Shown here in pieces: positions 48,031-61,381 of a stretch of 64,000 nucleotides of DNA. The notes under the pieces are model-generated. The model worked only from the letters and a program-made list of their open reading frames with translations, ran no database searches and had not been told where the DNA came from. This DNA comes from Aliivibrio fischeri ATCC 7744 = JCM 18803 = DSM 507. Its GTDB lineage: Bacteria; Pseudomonadota; Gammaproteobacteria; Enterobacterales; Vibrionaceae. The stretch covers positions 2,480,001 to 2,544,000 of the forward strand of contig NZ_CP092712.1 in NCBI RefSeq assembly GCF_023983475.1, written 5' to 3'. The first letter of the stretch is position 1; every line of letters starts with the position of its first letter. The position numbers and the translations under genes are program-made.

Positions 48031-49353
48031 TTAACTCTCAATTGAATACTGTTTTGCTAACTGGGTGAATGCATCCCCTCTAGCCATAAAATTTGCGTAT
48101 TGGTCGAAGCTTGCACATGCTGGAGATAGCATCACCATATCGCCTTTATTTAAAGTTGGGTATAGAGTAGCAACGGCTTCATCCATGGTTTCACATAAGA
48201 GTGAACGAGGATCAAGTGATACAAATTGATCACCATCTTCACCAAAGCAGTACATCATTAAATTTAAATCATGCAGCGCTGGTGATAATTCTGAAAAATC
48301 AGCACCTTTACCTACACCACCAACAAGTAGGTGTAATTTACCTTCAAGCTGTAAACCAGATAAGGCTGCCAATGTACTTGCTACATTTGTCGCTTTTGAA
48401 TCATTGACCCAGCGAATGCCATTATTATCTGCGACAACTTGGCATCTATGTGTCAATCCATTGTAAGTTCTTAATGTATCTAATGTTGCATCTAAATTGA
48501 TACCAACGGCATCAAGTAATGCAATTGCAACTAGGCTGTTTGCAATATTGTGCTTTCCGACTAATCCTAATTCATTTGCAGCAAGCAATGACATTGCATC
48601 TTTAGCTAAATACTCAATGCCATCTTTTTCAATACAGCCATAATCACCTTGGTCAAACCCAAAGCTTTTTAATGTTTTCTCAACATCAGGGTAAGTTTGT
48701 TTATCGTCACGATTAACAATGCATACTTCTGCATGATCAAAGATACGTAGCTTAGCTTGACGATAATCCGCCATGCCTTGATAACGATCCATATGATCTT
48801 CAGACAGATTAAGAAAAGCAGCGGCTTTCAGCTTTAATGTGGATGTTGTTTCAAGTTGGAAACTCGAAAGCTCAAGAACATAAAGCTCTGCATCTTGCTC
48901 TAATAAATCAAGAGCTGCAAAACCAATATTTCCACCAACGGCTGTTTTTACTCCAGCCGCTTTTGCCATTTCCCCAGTTAGATCGGTCACCGTACTTTTG
49001 CCATTCGAGCCAGTGATTGCGATAACAGGCGCATTCACCGCCCAAGCAAATAACTCGATGTCACCAACAATTTGAATTCCTTTATCAATCGCAGGCTTAA
49101 GTTGAGGTGACGCTAAGGCGATTCCAGGATTCGTTACAATCAAATCGGCATTAATCAACCAATCTTGCTGCCATCCTCCAGAATGCAGTTCTACATTTTC
49201 AGGCAATTGGTCATGGCCTGGCGGTGTATCACGAGTATCAATCACTTTAATTGTTAACGCTTCTGGTTGTCTTAGTAAATGCTTAACAACAGATAAACCT
49301 GTCATACCTAAGCCAACTACTACAACATTTTTTACACCACCAAAACCACTCAT
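48031..49353 (-). CDS. murD: UDP-N-acetylmuramoyl-L-alanine-D-glutamate ligase
   Basis: Adds D-Glu to the growing stem peptide. The 440 residues have [12 protein letters not shown] at the N-terminus, ATP-binding [21 protein letters not shown] and VNDSKATN, and the C-terminal [10 protein letters not shown]. One base separates it from mraY. Confidence 0.97.
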   Translation of the reverse strand: MSGFGGVKNVVVVGLGMTGLSVVKHLLRQPEALTIKVIDTRDTPPGHDQLPENVELHSGGWQQDWLINADLIVTNPGIALASPQLKPAIDKGIQIVGDIELFAWAVNAPVIAITGSNGKSTVTDLTGEMAKAAGVKTAVGGNIGFAALDLLEQDAELYVLELSSFQLETTSTLKLKAAAFLNLSEDHMDRYQGMADYRQAKLRIFDHAEVCIVNRDDKQTYPDVEKTLKSFGFDQGDYGCIEKDGIEYLAKDAMSLLAANELGLVGKHNIANSLVAIALLDAVGINLDATLDTLRTYNGLTHRCQVVADNNGIRWVNDSKATNVASTLAALSGLQLEGKLHLLVGGVGKGADFSELSPALHDLNLMMYCFGEDGDQFVSLDPRSLLCETMDEAVATLYPTLNKGDMVMLSPACASFDQYANFMARGDAFTQLAKQYSIES

Positions 49354-49354
49354 A

Positions 49355-50437
49355 TTAACGTACCTTCAATGTCGCTAATGCAATAAGAACCAATAACATA
49401 GAAATAATCCAGAAACGCACAATAACGCGAGGCTCTGGCCAGCCTTTTAATTCGTAATGGTGATGAATTGGTGCCATACGGAAAATACGCTGACCACGTA
49501 GTTTGTATGAACCCACTTGTAAGATCACCGATAACGTTTCAACAACGAATACACCACCCATGATAACCAATAGGAACTCTTGACGAACTAGCACTGCAAT
49601 CGTACCTAGTGCACCACCAAGAGCCAGTGAGCCTACATCGCCCATAAATACTTGTGCTGGGTATGTGTTGAACCATAAGAAACCAAAACCAGCACCAACA
49701 ATCGCAGCACACACCACCACTAGCTCACTCGCTAATGGAATATGCGGAATATGTAAGTAGTTTGCGAATTGCACGTTACCTGTTGCCCAAGCGATAAAGG
49801 CAAAACCTGCAGCAACAAATACCGTAGGCATGATTGCAAGACCATCAAGACCATCGGTTAAGTTCACCGCATTACTAGTTCCTACGATAACAAAGTAGGT
49901 AAGAAGAATATAAGCAAGACCAAGTTGAGGCATGACTTCTTTAAAGAAAGGAACGACTAACTGCGTTGCTGCCGTATCTTTTCCGTAAGCATAAAGAGCA
50001 AAAGCGACAACTAACGCAATAGAAGATTGCCAAAAATACTTCCAACGAGCGATTAGACCATCTGTATTTTTACGAACCACTTTACGGTAGTCATCAACAA
50101 AACCAACAGCACCATAGCCTAGCAACACAAACATAACAGCCCAAACATAAGGGTTAGTTAAGTCTGCCCACAAGAACACAGTCACACTGATCGCAGTTAA
50201 AATCATGATGCCGCCCATGGTTGGGGTACCACGTTTGCTAAAGTGGGATTCAGGACCGTCATCACGTACCACTTGACCGATTTGAAGGTTTTGCAACCAA
50301 GCAATCAGTTTTGGTCCCATCCATAAAGAGATCGTTAATGCCGTGATAATGCTTAAGATGGCTCTAAAACTTAAATATTCAAATAAGCGAAAAAATGGAA
50401 AATATTGCTCTAGAAAATTGGATAACCAAATAATCAT
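49355..50437 (-). CDS. mraY: Phospho-MurNAc-pentapeptide transferase MraY
   Basis: Integral membrane enzyme that makes lipid I from UDP-MurNAc-pentapeptide and undecaprenyl phosphate. ATG 50437 gives 360 residues, the E. coli length, with AGGAG eight bases upstream. A GTG at 50446 sits on the ribosome-binding site and is unlikely. Catalytic motifs are [19 protein letters not shown] and [20 protein letters not shown], with the MAPIHHHYE loop. It shares one base with the murF stop (TAATG). Confidence 0.96.
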   Translation of the reverse strand: MIIWLSNFLEQYFPFFRLFEYLSFRAILSIITALTISLWMGPKLIAWLQNLQIGQVVRDDGPESHFSKRGTPTMGGIMILTAISVTVFLWADLTNPYVWAVMFVLLGYGAVGFVDDYRKVVRKNTDGLIARWKYFWQSSIALVVAFALYAYGKDTAATQLVVPFFKEVMPQLGLAYILLTYFVIVGTSNAVNLTDGLDGLAIMPTVFVAAGFAFIAWATGNVQFANYLHIPHIPLASELVVVCAAIVGAGFGFLWFNTYPAQVFMGDVGSLALGGALGTIAVLVRQEFLLVIMGGVFVVETLSVILQVGSYKLRGQRIFRMAPIHHHYELKGWPEPRVIVRFWIISMLLVLIALATLKVR

Positions 50438-51795
50438 TACTGACACTCCTTAAGAGCTGAAACCACTTCGCTCATTCGTGAACTGTTGGCACCTTTAACT
50501 AACACGGTAACCTCATTATGTTTAATTAATTGTAATTCTTTAAGTAAGTAAGCGTTCAAATCAGAACGTGTTTCAAAATGGCGGCCATTACATAGCTCGC
50601 TGATCACTTTTGTATCATCGCCAAATGTCACTACTTGCTCAAATTGATATGGGGCAGCATATTCCCCAACTTCACGATGAAGTGCAAGGCTTTCTTCACC
50701 TAGCTCAGCCATATTCCCTAAAACAAGCCAACGCTGACCTTTAAATCCACCAAGTAACTCCACTGCGGCTTTCATAGCAGGAACACTGGCATTATAAGTG
50801 TCATCGATAACCTTCAATCCAGATGCTAATGTTTCGACTGCAACACGCCCTTTCACACTACCTAACTCTTGTAGCCCTTGTTGAATATCATTTAATGATG
50901 AATTCGCTTGAATAGCTAACGCAGCCGCTGCAACGGCATTCGTTACGTTATGCTTACCAATAATCCCTAAAGAAACTTGAATACTTCCTTTAGGCGTATT
51001 TAATTGAAAGCTAGGTTCACCAATCGCATTTACTTCAATATTTGATGCATAAAAATCAGCTCTAGAGTCATCCATAGCAAAGCTAACTACTTGTTTACCT
51101 TCAAATAGTGATGACCATTTTGGTAAACCATTACTATCTAGATTATAAATAGCAATACCGTTTTCTTTTAGCCCTTCAAAAATCTCGCCTTTCGCTTTTG
51201 CTACCCCCTCAATAGAACCAAAACCTTCTAAATGTGCCGCTGCAATATTATTGACCAATGCGACATTAGGTTGCGCTAACTGAGTAGTGTATGAGATTTC
51301 ATTTTGGTGATTTGCACCCAATTCGATAACGGCAAAATCATTACTTGGTTGAGAACGTAATAACGTTAACGGAACGCCGATCTCATTATTAAGGTTACCT
51401 GCGGTTGCTAACACTTCGCCAGAACGAGCTAAAATAGAAGCGAGCATCTCTTTTACTGTGGTTTTGCCACAACTACCCGTTAAGGCAAACGTAAAGGTCT
51501 GACAAACTTGATGTACATGTTTCGCTATTAAGCCTAACGCCTTTTGTGTATCAGAAACAATTACTTGAGGAAGTGTCGTATCGACTTCTTTTGATACAAG
51601 AAGCGCAGTTGCTCCTTGCTCTTGTACTGCTGGTATAAAATCATGAGCATCAAAGCGTTCACCGATAAGAGCAACAAAAAGCCCTTGTTCATCAATGTGT
51701 CGACTGTCTGTTGATACTGACGATATTTGACAATCAGCCCCAACCAAACGCCCATCACACGCTTTTGCTATTTCGCTAAGTAACATAGTTATCAT
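50437..51795 (-). CDS. murF: UDP-MurNAc-tripeptide-D-Ala-D-Ala ligase
   Basis: Adds the D-Ala-D-Ala dipeptide, completing the precursor. The 452 residues have ATP-binding [23 protein letters not shown] and [14 protein letters not shown]. The start at 51795 overlaps the murE stop by four bases; ATG 51786 is a possible alternative. The dipeptide must come from a Ddl encoded elsewhere, since no ddl is in this cluster. Confidence 0.96.
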   Translation of the reverse strand: MITMLLSEIAKACDGRLVGADCQISSVSTDSRHIDEQGLFVALIGERFDAHDFIPAVQEQGATALLVSKEVDTTLPQVIVSDTQKALGLIAKHVHQVCQTFTFALTGSCGKTTVKEMLASILARSGEVLATAGNLNNEIGVPLTLLRSQPSNDFAVIELGANHQNEISYTTQLAQPNVALVNNIAAAHLEGFGSIEGVAKAKGEIFEGLKENGIAIYNLDSNGLPKWSSLFEGKQVVSFAMDDSRADFYASNIEVNAIGEPSFQLNTPKGSIQVSLGIIGKHNVTNAVAAAALAIQANSSLNDIQQGLQELGSVKGRVAVETLASGLKVIDDTYNASVPAMKAAVELLGGFKGQRWLVLGNMAELGEESLALHREVGEYAAPYQFEQVVTFGDDTKVISELCNGRHFETRSDLNAYLLKELQLIKHNEVTVLVKGANSSRMSEVVSALKECQ

Positions 51796-53273
51796 GATTG
51801 TAGCCCTAATAATGTTTGTGCGGTTTCACGATCAGAGTAATGAACGGTCTTATCCGCTAACACTTGATAATCTTCATGCCCTTTACCGGCAAGTAAAATG
51901 ATATCGTTCTCATTTGCTTGAGATAATGCAAACTGACAAGCTTCAAAACGATCATGAATAACATGTGCAGATTCAGAATTTTTTAATCCAGCCAGCATAT
52001 CATTAGTAATTAAGCTTGGTTCTTCTGAGCGAGGGTTATCATCACTTAAGATAATCACATCTGCTTGTTGCTCAGCAATGCTTGCCATCATTGGTCGTTT
52101 CCCTGTATCTCTATCGCCACCACAGCCGAAAATACACCACAACTTACCTTCACAATGAACTCGTAATGCTTGCAACGCTTTATCTAAAGCATCTGGCGTA
52201 TGCGCATAATCGACAACCACTTTGGCTTTATTATCTGCAGTAAACAACTCCATTCTGCCAATAACTGCATTCAGCTGAGACGCCGTTTGAGCTAAAGCTT
52301 GGATGTCATAACCTAAAGAAAGAAGTGTTGCGAAAGCAACGAGAATATTGCTCGCGTTAAATGCTCCAATTAAAGGCACTGAAAAAGCAACATTTCCCCA
52401 ATCTGAAGAAACGGAAAGTTGAATGCCTTCGGTTGAATAAACAACCGATGTTGCAAATACCTTCTTACCGGAATGAAAAGAGATGTTTTCTTCATTTAAA
52501 GAAACCGCGACGGCATGAGGCATCTCTTTTAACCATTGGCAGCCCACTTGGTCATCCGCATTGATGATTGAGTGTTTTGGCCTATGAGAAGTAAAAAGTA
52601 ACTTTTTAGCTTCAGCATAGTTTTCCATATCACCATGATAATCAAGATGGTCACGGCTTAAGTTAGTAAATACTGCTGCATCAAAAGATAACGCATTAAC
52701 ACGCCCTTGAACTAAACCATGAGACGACACTTCTAACGCCGTCAGTTTGGCTCCGATATTCTCAAGCTCAGTCAGTGTTTGTTGGATTTCAATTGGACTA
52801 CCAGTGGTGTTCAAGGCTGGCTTAAGATCCGACAGTAAGCCATTACCCGTTGTTCCCATTACGGCAGCAGGTTGATCTAATAATGTCGTCCATTGAGCAA
52901 TGATCTGAGAAATCGTCGTTTTACCATTAGTACCAGTAATACCGACGAGTTGCATGCTTCTCTTATTCGCTTGATAAAAAGCTCCTGCAATCGCACTTAA
53001 CTGCGTATAAAGAGAATCAATGTAAACAACAATAGCGTTATTGATAACCTTTACCGTTCCTGCAATATTATCTTCATCAGCGTCAGCAATAACTGCAACA
53101 GCACCTTGTTCAATTGCTGATGAAATAAATTGGCGACCATCTACTGCATGGCCTTTAATTGCTACAAATAAACAGCCAGGAGATACTTGGCGACTGTCCA
53201 ATGTCATAGATGAAATTGCCACAGATTGATTTAACTCGCACCAAGGCAACAGTAATTCAGATAACTGCATCAT
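51792..53273 (-). CDS. murE: UDP-MurNAc-L-Ala-D-Glu-meso-diaminopimelate ligase
   Basis: Adds meso-diaminopimelate. The substrate is shown by the signature DDNPRSEEP, whose Arg contacts DAP. The 493 residues have ATP-binding [12 protein letters not shown] and [10 protein letters not shown]. The sequence begins GTG-ATG-ATG; I use ATG 53273 with AGGAA at short spacing, and ATG 53270 is equally possible. It is four bases or so after ftsI. Confidence 0.96.
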   Translation of the reverse strand: MMQLSELLLPWCELNQSVAISSMTLDSRQVSPGCLFVAIKGHAVDGRQFISSAIEQGAVAVIADADEDNIAGTVKVINNAIVVYIDSLYTQLSAIAGAFYQANKRSMQLVGITGTNGKTTISQIIAQWTTLLDQPAAVMGTTGNGLLSDLKPALNTTGSPIEIQQTLTELENIGAKLTALEVSSHGLVQGRVNALSFDAAVFTNLSRDHLDYHGDMENYAEAKKLLFTSHRPKHSIINADDQVGCQWLKEMPHAVAVSLNEENISFHSGKKVFATSVVYSTEGIQLSVSSDWGNVAFSVPLIGAFNASNILVAFATLLSLGYDIQALAQTASQLNAVIGRMELFTADNKAKVVVDYAHTPDALDKALQALRVHCEGKLWCIFGCGGDRDTGKRPMMASIAEQQADVIILSDDNPRSEEPSLITNDMLAGLKNSESAHVIHDRFEACQFALSQANENDIILLAGKGHEDYQVLADKTVHYSDRETAQTLLGLQS

Positions 53274-53280
53274 CACTTTC

Positions 53281-55020
53281 CTAATTCAATACATCGATAT
53301 GTTTTACGGTACTTTCATCTGGCGCTACATTTAAAATTTGTAGTGCATCTTTCATTACCTGACCAAAAATCGGTGCCGCAACTTGACCTGCGTAATACTC
53401 ATCACCTTGTGGTTGGTTCACGATAGTAACTAACGCAATTCGAGGGTTACTAACTGGCGCAACACCAGCTGTCACCGTCATGTATTCATCACTGTAACCA
53501 CCACGAACCGCTTTTCGTGACGTACCGGTTTTAGCCGCAACTCGGTAGCCAGGTACAGCAGCTCTTGTTGCTGTACCGCCTGGTTGAGTTACGGTTTCCA
53601 TCATTTCTAATACCGCTTTTGCATGCTGTCGATTAACCACTTGCTTACCCGGTGTTGGTCCAGTAGTTTTCAAAATTGAAAGTGGTCTATATTCACCATA
53701 AGCCCCTAATGTGGCATAAGCGTGCGCTAACTGAATTGGCGTAACCGACAGACCATATCCAAAGGCTAATGTGGCGATTTCAAAATCAGACCAACGACGA
53801 CGATCAGGGAAAATACCTGTCGCTTCACCGATTAGATTTAAGCCTGATGGATCAGCAAGACCAACCGCTGCATACTCAGCTAACAACTCTTGTAAAGGCA
53901 TTCCCAACGCTAAGTGTGCAACACCGATGTTACTTGATTTCTTCAAGATAGTAGTTAAATCGGCTTTACCCACTTTCGAACTATCACGCACACGACTACC
54001 GCCAATACGCATGATGCCATTACCGGTATCAATAATCGTATCTAAGTTCGCAGTTCCACCATCTAGAGCAGCTAATACAACAAAAGGTTTTACTGTAGAG
54101 CCCGGTTCTAACGTATCAGTAATGACACGGTTACGCATTCTAAAGCTCTGTAACTGCTCACGATTATTCGGGTTATAAGAAGGAGCATTTACCATTGCAA
54201 GTACTTCACCCGTCTTAATATCGATCATCACAACCGAGCCAGACATCGCTCTAAAGTCAGATACTGCTTGTTTAATTGCACGGTAAGCAATCGCCTGTAA
54301 ACGCTGATCGATACTTAGGGTTAATGGTTTACCTTCTTGTTTCTCTTTTAAAGAAATATTTTCAACCACTCGGCCATAACGGTCTTTACGTACAGTTCTA
54401 CGTCCCGGCTCACCAGTTAACCAACCATCATAACTACGCTCAACCCCTTCAAGGCCATGACTATCAATACCTGTTACACCAATAACATGGGCACTGATTT
54501 CACCAGTTGGGTAATAACGACGTGATTCAGCTTTTAAACCAATACCCGCTAATTTCAGTTTTTTAATATAGGCAGCAACCGCTGGAGATATTTGGCGCTG
54601 AAGATAAATAAAACGACGTTTCTTGTTTTTTTCAATTTTAGATATTAACTCTTTACGCTTAAGTCCTAATACATCCGCAAGCGCATACCAACGTTCAATC
54701 TCAACCAAACCACCTTCTTTATAGATCGTCACAGGATCAGCCCAAACCGCATCAACAGGCACACTTACAGCAAGCTGTTCATCATTACGATCAGAGATAA
54801 TACCTCTGGCAGAAGGGAGAGATTTAACACGGATAGAACGCATATCACCTTGCTTAACAAGGTTATCTGGTTCAATAACTTGGATATAAGCGGCTCGCGC
54901 AATAAGAATAGCTAAGGCAAGAAAGACAAAGAAAACAATAACGCCAAAGCGCCACTGGATAAAAGTTGGCGGCGCTTTAGTTATACGCTTATTGTTTTTT
55001 TTTCTATTTGGTAATTTCAT
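53281..55020 (-). CDS. ftsI: Septal transpeptidase FtsI (PBP3)
   Basis: Class B PBP that crosslinks septal peptidoglycan together with FtsW. The 579 residues have one N-terminal membrane anchor (about 26-46), a pedestal domain, and a transpeptidase domain with STVK (S308), SSN and KTGTS. It overlaps ftsL by four bases, so the FtsQBL activators and their targets are made from one message. Confidence 0.97.
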   Translation of the reverse strand: MKLPNRKKNNKRITKAPPTFIQWRFGVIVFFVFLALAILIARAAYIQVIEPDNLVKQGDMRSIRVKSLPSARGIISDRNDEQLAVSVPVDAVWADPVTIYKEGGLVEIERWYALADVLGLKRKELISKIEKNKKRRFIYLQRQISPAVAAYIKKLKLAGIGLKAESRRYYPTGEISAHVIGVTGIDSHGLEGVERSYDGWLTGEPGRRTVRKDRYGRVVENISLKEKQEGKPLTLSIDQRLQAIAYRAIKQAVSDFRAMSGSVVMIDIKTGEVLAMVNAPSYNPNNREQLQSFRMRNRVITDTLEPGSTVKPFVVLAALDGGTANLDTIIDTGNGIMRIGGSRVRDSSKVGKADLTTILKKSSNIGVAHLALGMPLQELLAEYAAVGLADPSGLNLIGEATGIFPDRRRWSDFEIATLAFGYGLSVTPIQLAHAYATLGAYGEYRPLSILKTTGPTPGKQVVNRQHAKAVLEMMETVTQPGGTATRAAVPGYRVAAKTGTSRKAVRGGYSDEYMTVTAGVAPVSNPRIALVTIVNQPQGDEYYAGQVAAPIFGQVMKDALQILNVAPDESTVKHIDVLN

Positions 55021-55343
55021 CGTAGTTTTATGATTACTTCTTTATCTGGCGCGGGACGTTCCATATCTAATTCACGAACTGAACGAGATTGAACTCGGCT
55101 ATGCTCAGCAAGCGCACTTTCTTCTAAAATTAAATTACGCCATTCACCATCTAAGATATCTTTTTCAAGCAATAAGTTTTCACGTTGAACCGTCATTTGA
55201 CGAGTATTGTGAGTAGCTAATACCACACCGATTGCACTTAAAAAAATACAAATTAATAGAATTGCATGAAGGCGGCCTACACCAAAAATGTCTAGGCCGA
55301 TAAGTTTTGTAAGACTTGGTTGTGAAGCGGTATTTTTACTCAT
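55017..55343 (-). CDS. ftsL: Cell division protein FtsL
   Basis: Small bitopic protein that with FtsB and FtsQ activates FtsWI. The 108 residues have a cytoplasmic tail, one membrane helix (about 22-44, [19 protein letters not shown]) and a periplasmic coiled coil. It overlaps rsmH upstream and ftsI downstream by four bases each. Sequence is weakly conserved; position and topology carry the call. Confidence 0.93.
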   Translation of the reverse strand: MSKNTASQPSLTKLIGLDIFGVGRLHAILLICIFLSAIGVVLATHNTRQMTVQRENLLLEKDILDGEWRNLILEESALAEHSRVQSRSVRELDMERPAPDKEVIIKLR

Positions 55344-56290
55344 AAACGCTCAGCAATACGTAAAACAGAACTGCGTGAACGCACATTAACATCCACTTCA
55401 TTCTTCGTTGGTTTAATCGCTTTACCAACAGGTTTCATTTTTGCACTGCCTAATGCTTTAATTTGTTCTTCTGTTAACGGCAGACCATGAGGTACTTGTG
55501 GTCCCTTACTTTCTTTACGAATAAAGTGCTTAACCATACGATCTTCCAATGAGTGGAAGCTGATCACTGATAAACGTCCTTCTGGAGCTAATACATCTAA
55601 CGCTCCTTTTAAAGCCGTATCAATTTCGTCTAACTCACTGTTGATGTAGATTCGAAATGCTTGGAATGCACGCGTTGCTGGGTGTTTTTTCTCTTTAAAA
55701 CTCTTAGGTGCAACCTCAGAAATCAATTTAGCTAACTGGCTAGTACGAGTTAGAGGTTCATTTTCTTCATTTTCACGGTAAGCAACGATGCCTTTAGCAA
55801 TACGCCATGCATGTTTATCTTCACCAAACTCACGGATCACCCAAGTGATATCTTCAACATCCGCTTCTTGTAACCATTGAGATACAGGAATGCCTGATGT
55901 TGGATCCATACGCATATCCAATGGGCCATCTTTCATAAAGCTAAAACCACGTTCAGCATCATCTAGTTGTGGAGATGACACACCTAAATCCAGTAATACT
56001 CCATCAATTTTTCCTACAAGATCAAGCTCTTCAACATATTGTTTAAGGCCTGAAAATGGACCATGAATGATGGTAAATTTAGGATCAGTAATCGTTTTTG
56101 CTTCAGCAATTGCTTGAGGATCACGGTCAATACTGTACAAGCGACCATTCTCACCTAATTGAGATAAGATCTGACGGCTGTGGCCACCACGACCAAACGT
56201 ACCATCGATGTAGATACCATCAGGTTTGATAGCTAAACCATCAATAGATTCATGAAGAAGAACGGATACGTGTTGGAATTGTTCAGACAT
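55340..56290 (-). CDS. rsmH: 16S rRNA (cytosine1402-N4)-methyltransferase
   Basis: N4-methylates C1402 of 16S rRNA; RsmI, 0.6 kb upstream, adds the 2'-O-methyl group to the same nucleotide. The 316 residues have SAM-binding [22 protein letters not shown] and [14 protein letters not shown]. It is the first gene of the dcw cluster here; no mraZ lies before it, where rnpB is found instead. Confidence 0.97.
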   Translation of the reverse strand: MSEQFQHVSVLLHESIDGLAIKPDGIYIDGTFGRGGHSRQILSQLGENGRLYSIDRDPQAIAEAKTITDPKFTIIHGPFSGLKQYVEELDLVGKIDGVLLDLGVSSPQLDDAERGFSFMKDGPLDMRMDPTSGIPVSQWLQEADVEDITWVIREFGEDKHAWRIAKGIVAYRENEENEPLTRTSQLAKLISEVAPKSFKEKKHPATRAFQAFRIYINSELDEIDTALKGALDVLAPEGRLSVISFHSLEDRMVKHFIRKESKGPQVPHGLPLTEEQIKALGSAKMKPVGKAIKPTKNEVDVNVRSRSSVLRIAERL

Positions 56291-56411
56291 AGTGAGTATT
56301 TACTACCGTAATTATATGAATAAGCAGTTAAAATTAAGCCAAAGCTTAACCTAAAAATGCAGGAATGTGTGTCAAATTAGTGATAATTCTAAACCAATGT
56401 AGCAGAAAGCA

Positions 56412-56458
56412 CAAAGCCCACCATAACACTACCGAAATAGTACTATGGTGGGCTAAGT
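56412..56458 (-). terminator. Terminator of rnpB
   Basis: AGCCCACCATA... and its complement form a stem of 11 or more pairs (about 56455-56416) just past the rnpB 3' end on minus, followed by TTTGTGC. It also insulates the dcw operon. Confidence 0.75.
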
Positions 56459-56864
<406 letters not shown>

Positions 56865-56920
56865 TGGGGTGAATGATATAAGAGTCAGTTATAACTTACC
56901 ACCCCTTTTTCTCAATTCTC

Positions 56921-57784
56921 TTAATCTAAATGCTCTAAACCCCATTTATATAGCGCATTTTTCTTCACACCATGTATTTCAGCAGCCATTGCCGCTGCTT
57001 TTTTAAGCGGAAGTTCTTTTACAAGAATAGAAAGTGAACGCGTTGCTTCGAATGGGAGTTCATCTTTTGCTTCGCTTCTAAAGCCATGGATAAGCAAAAC
57101 CATCTCTCCACGCTTACGATTATCGTCTTCTTTTATCCATTCAATTAACTCACCTAATGGTGCGCCATAAATCGTTTCATAGGTTTTTGTCAGTTCACGA
57201 GCTAATACAACTTGTCGCTCAGGACCAAGAACCGTCAACATATCATCTAATGAATCCATAATACGGTGTGGAGACTCATAGAAAATACAAGTGCGCTCAG
57301 CTTGTGCAATCTCTTCAAACTTATCACGACGACCTTTACTTTTGGGAGGGAGGAATCCTTCAAAGCTAAAGCGGTCAGAAGGAAGTCCAGCGGCTGAAAG
57401 TGCGGTAATAACGGCACAAGCACCAGGTAATGGCACAACATTTACATTCGCTTGACGACAACGATTGACTAAATGATAACCTGGATCACTGATTAATGGT
57501 GTTCCCGCATCTGAGACAAGAGCTATAGATAAGCCCTGCTGCAATTTACTGATCACTAAGTCTGCTTTATGCTGTTCATTATGATCATGCAGCGCAAATG
57601 TTTGACTCGCTATACCAAAATGAGACAATAACTTACCAGTATGTCGTGTATCTTCCGCGGCAATAAGGTCAACGGACTTTAAAACCTCGATGGCTCGCTG
57701 CGTGATATCCCCTAAATTACCGATTGGTGTAGGAACAATGTACAAAGTTGCAGTATTCACCACAGATAAATTGTGTTCTGTCAT
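56921..57784 (-). CDS. rsmI: 16S rRNA (cytidine1402-2'-O)-methyltransferase
   Basis: SAM-dependent tetrapyrrole-methylase-fold enzyme for the ribose of C1402, the nucleotide also modified by RsmH. ATG 57784 gives 287 residues with [18 protein letters not shown] close to the start; ATG 57850 adds 22 residues without family support. Other motifs are [12 protein letters not shown] and [14 protein letters not shown]. It is divergent from lpoA. Confidence 0.95.
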   Translation of the reverse strand: MTEHNLSVVNTATLYIVPTPIGNLGDITQRAIEVLKSVDLIAAEDTRHTGKLLSHFGIASQTFALHDHNEQHKADLVISKLQQGLSIALVSDAGTPLISDPGYHLVNRCRQANVNVVPLPGACAVITALSAAGLPSDRFSFEGFLPPKSKGRRDKFEEIAQAERTCIFYESPHRIMDSLDDMLTVLGPERQVVLARELTKTYETIYGAPLGELIEWIKEDDNRKRGEMVLLIHGFRSEAKDELPFEATRSLSILVKELPLKKAAAMAAEIHGVKKNALYKWGLEHLD

Positions 57785-57962
57785 TTGTTTACTATCTCTT
57801 CTGCGATTAATATAGGGAATAATACCAATCTTACTGAAAAATTGTTTCATAGATTAGGTATTAGACTAAGCAATCACTATAATCAAAAATATATTTTAGC
57901 TGTTTGGGTGATGAGCATCCATAGTAACAACAGCCCTTTTTAGTAGGACCAGTATATTACCC

Positions 57963-59774
57963 ATGGCAAATATGACCCCGAGAAAGAACAGTGTAACACG
58001 CTTGATTGCTCCTGTAGCCTTAGCCCTAACATTGGCTGCTTGTTCAAGCTCACCAAAAGCACCTGAACGTCTGGATATTACTCAATCTCCAACTGAAACG
58101 AGTAATGCATATATTTTAAAAGCAGACCAGCAACAAGGGGCGCTTGAAGCTGATTTCTTAATCATGGCATTAAAAGCAGCAGTACAAGAGCAGAACTTTG
58201 ATCTTGCAGATAAGCTATTAACACGCCTAGCGACAATGCAACTGTCTCCAGCACAAACCGCAGAAATGCAACTTTCCCATGCCAAAATGCTGAAATCACA
58301 AAGCCAGTACGAAGAGGCACTACAAACGCTAAATTTTGAGGCATGGTGGAAGTTAGAAGACAGCCAATGGGTCGAATATCACAAGTTACGTCATGAGTTA
58401 TATTTACTAAGTGGTGATAATCTAAACTCAGCCCGTGAACTAATTAAATTAGAACCATTCACAGCTGAAGACAAAAAAGCACAACTTTGGACTCAAGTTT
58501 GGACAAGTGTTTCTTCACTAAACAGCACAGCTCTTGAAGAAGTAAAACTTGATGAAAGTGAAACTAACTTACATGGTTGGGTGCAGCTTGCAACTTACCT
58601 AGATACATTGAAGCATTCACCGATGCGATTACAAGAAGCCTTAAATGAGTGGTTACTTGCAAACCCAACTCATCCAGCAACGACATACACACCTCAAGTT
58701 ATCTTAGATATTCTTGCTCTTGAGATTGTTCGCCCTGAAAACGTTGCGCTATTACTACCTTTAAGTGGTCGTTTTGGTCCTCAAGGTATTCGTGTACGTG
58801 ATGGTTTCATTAACGCCATGATGGAAGACAAAGAGCGAGATGAGTTTACCAAACTTAAAATCATCGACACTCAAGCGACATCAATGACAGAAATAATGGC
58901 AACCTTAGAAAAAGAAGAAATTCAATTTGTTGTTGGCCCATTAGTTCGTAGTGAGATTGAAGAATTCCAATCTTTAAATACAACGGACATTGCTCAATTA
59001 GCACTGAATATTCCAAGTAAAATAAATACTGATATAAACAGTTGTTATTTCACTTTATCGCCAGAACAAGAAGCTGAGCAAGCGGCTGTACACTTATTTA
59101 AACAAGGCTTTAAACACCCACTATACCTTGCACCACAAGGCACTATGGGTGAGCGATTAAGCCAAGCGTTCAGTGATAAATGGTTCCAACTAACAGCAAA
59201 ACGTCCATCAATAAGCTACTTTGGCTCAAAAGCGCAACTACAACAGAAAGTAAACAGCGTTTTTGGTATTGAAAGTAGCCAAGCACGTATCTACCAAATG
59301 AACGCATTAGCAAACATGGAATTAGAAGCTCAGCCACGTAGTCGTCGTGACATCGATGCAGTTTACATGGTTGCTAAAAGCAGTGAATTGGTTCTATTAA
59401 AACCTTTCATTGAAGTTGCAATTAACCCTGGAATCAAACCACCAAAACTGTATGCAAGCTCTCGTAGTAACAGTGGCCGTCAAACTAAGCTCGTTGAAAT
59501 TAAAGGCATTGAGTTTAGTGACATTCCATTATTAACAAATGAAAACCACAGTTTTAAAGCGCAATACGATGAGCTGTGGCCAAAAAGTAGCAACGGTGAG
59601 ACTCGACTTCATGCTCTAGGTATGGACGCTTATCAGTTGGTTGCTGAACTACCTCAAATGAAAGCCGTTGATAATTATCGTATGGAAGGTAAAACAGGCG
59701 AACTAAGCCTGAACCAAGAGTGCGTAATCCAACGTAAAATGAGCTGGGCTACTCATGGAGAAGAAACAGAATAA
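57963..59774 (+). CDS. lpoA: Outer-membrane lipoprotein LpoA, activator of PBP1A
   Basis: Stimulates the transpeptidase of PBP1A from the outer membrane. The 603 residues have a lipoprotein signal ending LAAC (C27). A helical TPR-like N-terminal domain (about 50-250) and a C-terminal domain of the periplasmic-binding-protein fold (from about 255: ENVALLLPLSGRFGPQG) follow. ATG 57972 is an alternative start. The order lpoA-yraN-diaA-dolP after divergent rsmI matches E. coli. Confidence 0.95.
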   Translation: MANMTPRKNSVTRLIAPVALALTLAACSSSPKAPERLDITQSPTETSNAYILKADQQQGALEADFLIMALKAAVQEQNFDLADKLLTRLATMQLSPAQTAEMQLSHAKMLKSQSQYEEALQTLNFEAWWKLEDSQWVEYHKLRHELYLLSGDNLNSARELIKLEPFTAEDKKAQLWTQVWTSVSSLNSTALEEVKLDESETNLHGWVQLATYLDTLKHSPMRLQEALNEWLLANPTHPATTYTPQVILDILALEIVRPENVALLLPLSGRFGPQGIRVRDGFINAMMEDKERDEFTKLKIIDTQATSMTEIMATLEKEEIQFVVGPLVRSEIEEFQSLNTTDIAQLALNIPSKINTDINSCYFTLSPEQEAEQAAVHLFKQGFKHPLYLAPQGTMGERLSQAFSDKWFQLTAKRPSISYFGSKAQLQQKVNSVFGIESSQARIYQMNALANMELEAQPRSRRDIDAVYMVAKSSELVLLKPFIEVAINPGIKPPKLYASSRSNSGRQTKLVEIKGIEFSDIPLLTNENHSFKAQYDELWPKSSNGETRLHALGMDAYQLVAELPQMKAVDNYRMEGKTGELSLNQECVIQRKMSWATHGEETE

Positions 59775-60126
59775 GCGAGCAAAGGGCGAATTTTATGAGT
59801 TGATGGCACAACGCTATTTAGAACAACATCAACTCACATTCATTGCCCGAAATTTCCAGTCAAAAACCGGAGAGCTTGATCTCATCATGCGAGATCAAGA
59901 CTCTTTTGTGTTTGTGGAAGTAAAATACCGTAACACTTCAAATTTCGGTTCTGCGCAAGAAATGGTAACATGGCAAAAACAGCGCAAATTACAACGAACC
60001 GCTCTCTTCTGGCTTATGAAGAATAAGCTCTCTGTTGAACATACATCTTTTAGATTTGATGTCGTTGCTATCCATGCTCAAGGTAAGGAAATCAACTGGA
60101 TCAAAAATGCTATTGTTGAAGGGTAA
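59755..60126 (+). CDS. yraN: UPF0102 protein YraN, endonuclease-like
   Basis: A 123-residue protein of the YraN family with a PD-(D/E)xK nuclease-like core: GEFYELMAQRYL, FQSKTGELDLIMRD and FVEVKYR. The function is not established. It overlaps the lpoA 3' end by 20 bases and is followed by diaA after three bases, so it is made in the lpoA operon. Confidence 0.93.
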   Translation: MEKKQNKRAKGEFYELMAQRYLEQHQLTFIARNFQSKTGELDLIMRDQDSFVFVEVKYRNTSNFGSAQEMVTWQKQRKLQRTALFWLMKNKLSVEHTSFRFDVVAIHAQGKEINWIKNAIVEG

Positions 60127-60720
<594 letters not shown>

Positions 60721-60724
60721 TAAT

Positions 60725-61312
60725 ATGAAATTAGTGAAATTAAGTGCTTTACTGCTTTCTGCGGTATTACTGCAAGGTTGTGCTGGCTTGTTCATTGCTG
60801 GCGCTGCAACAACTGCGTCTGTTGTAACAGATAACCGCACAGTTAAAGAGCAACTATCAGACAAAAACCTCTCTTTAGAAGCAACAGGGCTTGCGAATAA
60901 AGCGCCTTACCAATACAACATGCGAGTAAACGCGGTTACTTATGATGGTAAAGTGCTGTTAATGGGACAAGCAAAAGATGCTCAAATGAATCAAGAGTTT
61001 GAGAAAAAAATAAAAGACATGAAAGGGGTTAACACAGTTTATAACCAAATTAGAGTTCGCCCACTACTCACTTTTACTCAAATCAATAACGACAGCTGGA
61101 TCACGACAAAAGTGAAATCGTCACTGCTCGCTAAAAGTGAATTAAACGGGATCAAAATCAGTGTATTTACTGAAGCTCAAGAAGTGTTCTTAGTTGGCTT
61201 TGTAACAGAAGAACAAGGCAATATTGCAGCAGACGTTGCTCGTAATATCAAGGGTGTAAAAGGCGTAATTAAAGCGTTTGAATACGGCCAAGGTGGCAGT
61301 GTCGAGCAATAG
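60725..61312 (+). CDS. dolP: Outer-membrane lipoprotein DolP (YraP), two BON domains
   Basis: Lipoprotein that supports outer-membrane integrity and localises at division sites in E. coli. The 195 residues from ATG 60725 start with a signal ending LLQGC (C19). Two BON domains follow (about 48-118 and 125-192, the second with ITTKVKSSLLAKSELNGIKISVFTEAQEVFLVG). It lies four bases after diaA. Confidence 0.94.
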   Translation: MKLVKLSALLLSAVLLQGCAGLFIAGAATTASVVTDNRTVKEQLSDKNLSLEATGLANKAPYQYNMRVNAVTYDGKVLLMGQAKDAQMNQEFEKKIKDMKGVNTVYNQIRVRPLLTFTQINNDSWITTKVKSSLLAKSELNGIKISVFTEAQEVFLVGFVTEEQGNIAADVARNIKGVKGVIKAFEYGQGGSVEQ

Positions 61313-61329
61313 TTAAAACCAAAGCACAA

Positions 61330-61362
61330 TAAAAAAGCCTACATTTCTGTAGGCTTTTTAGT
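61330..61362. terminator. Bidirectional terminator between dolP and sspB
   Basis: AAAAAGCCTACA and TGTAGGCTTTTT pair perfectly around TTTC, with T runs on both strands between convergent genes. Confidence 0.9.
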
Positions 61363-61381
61363 AGGATTCAATTGTTGCACT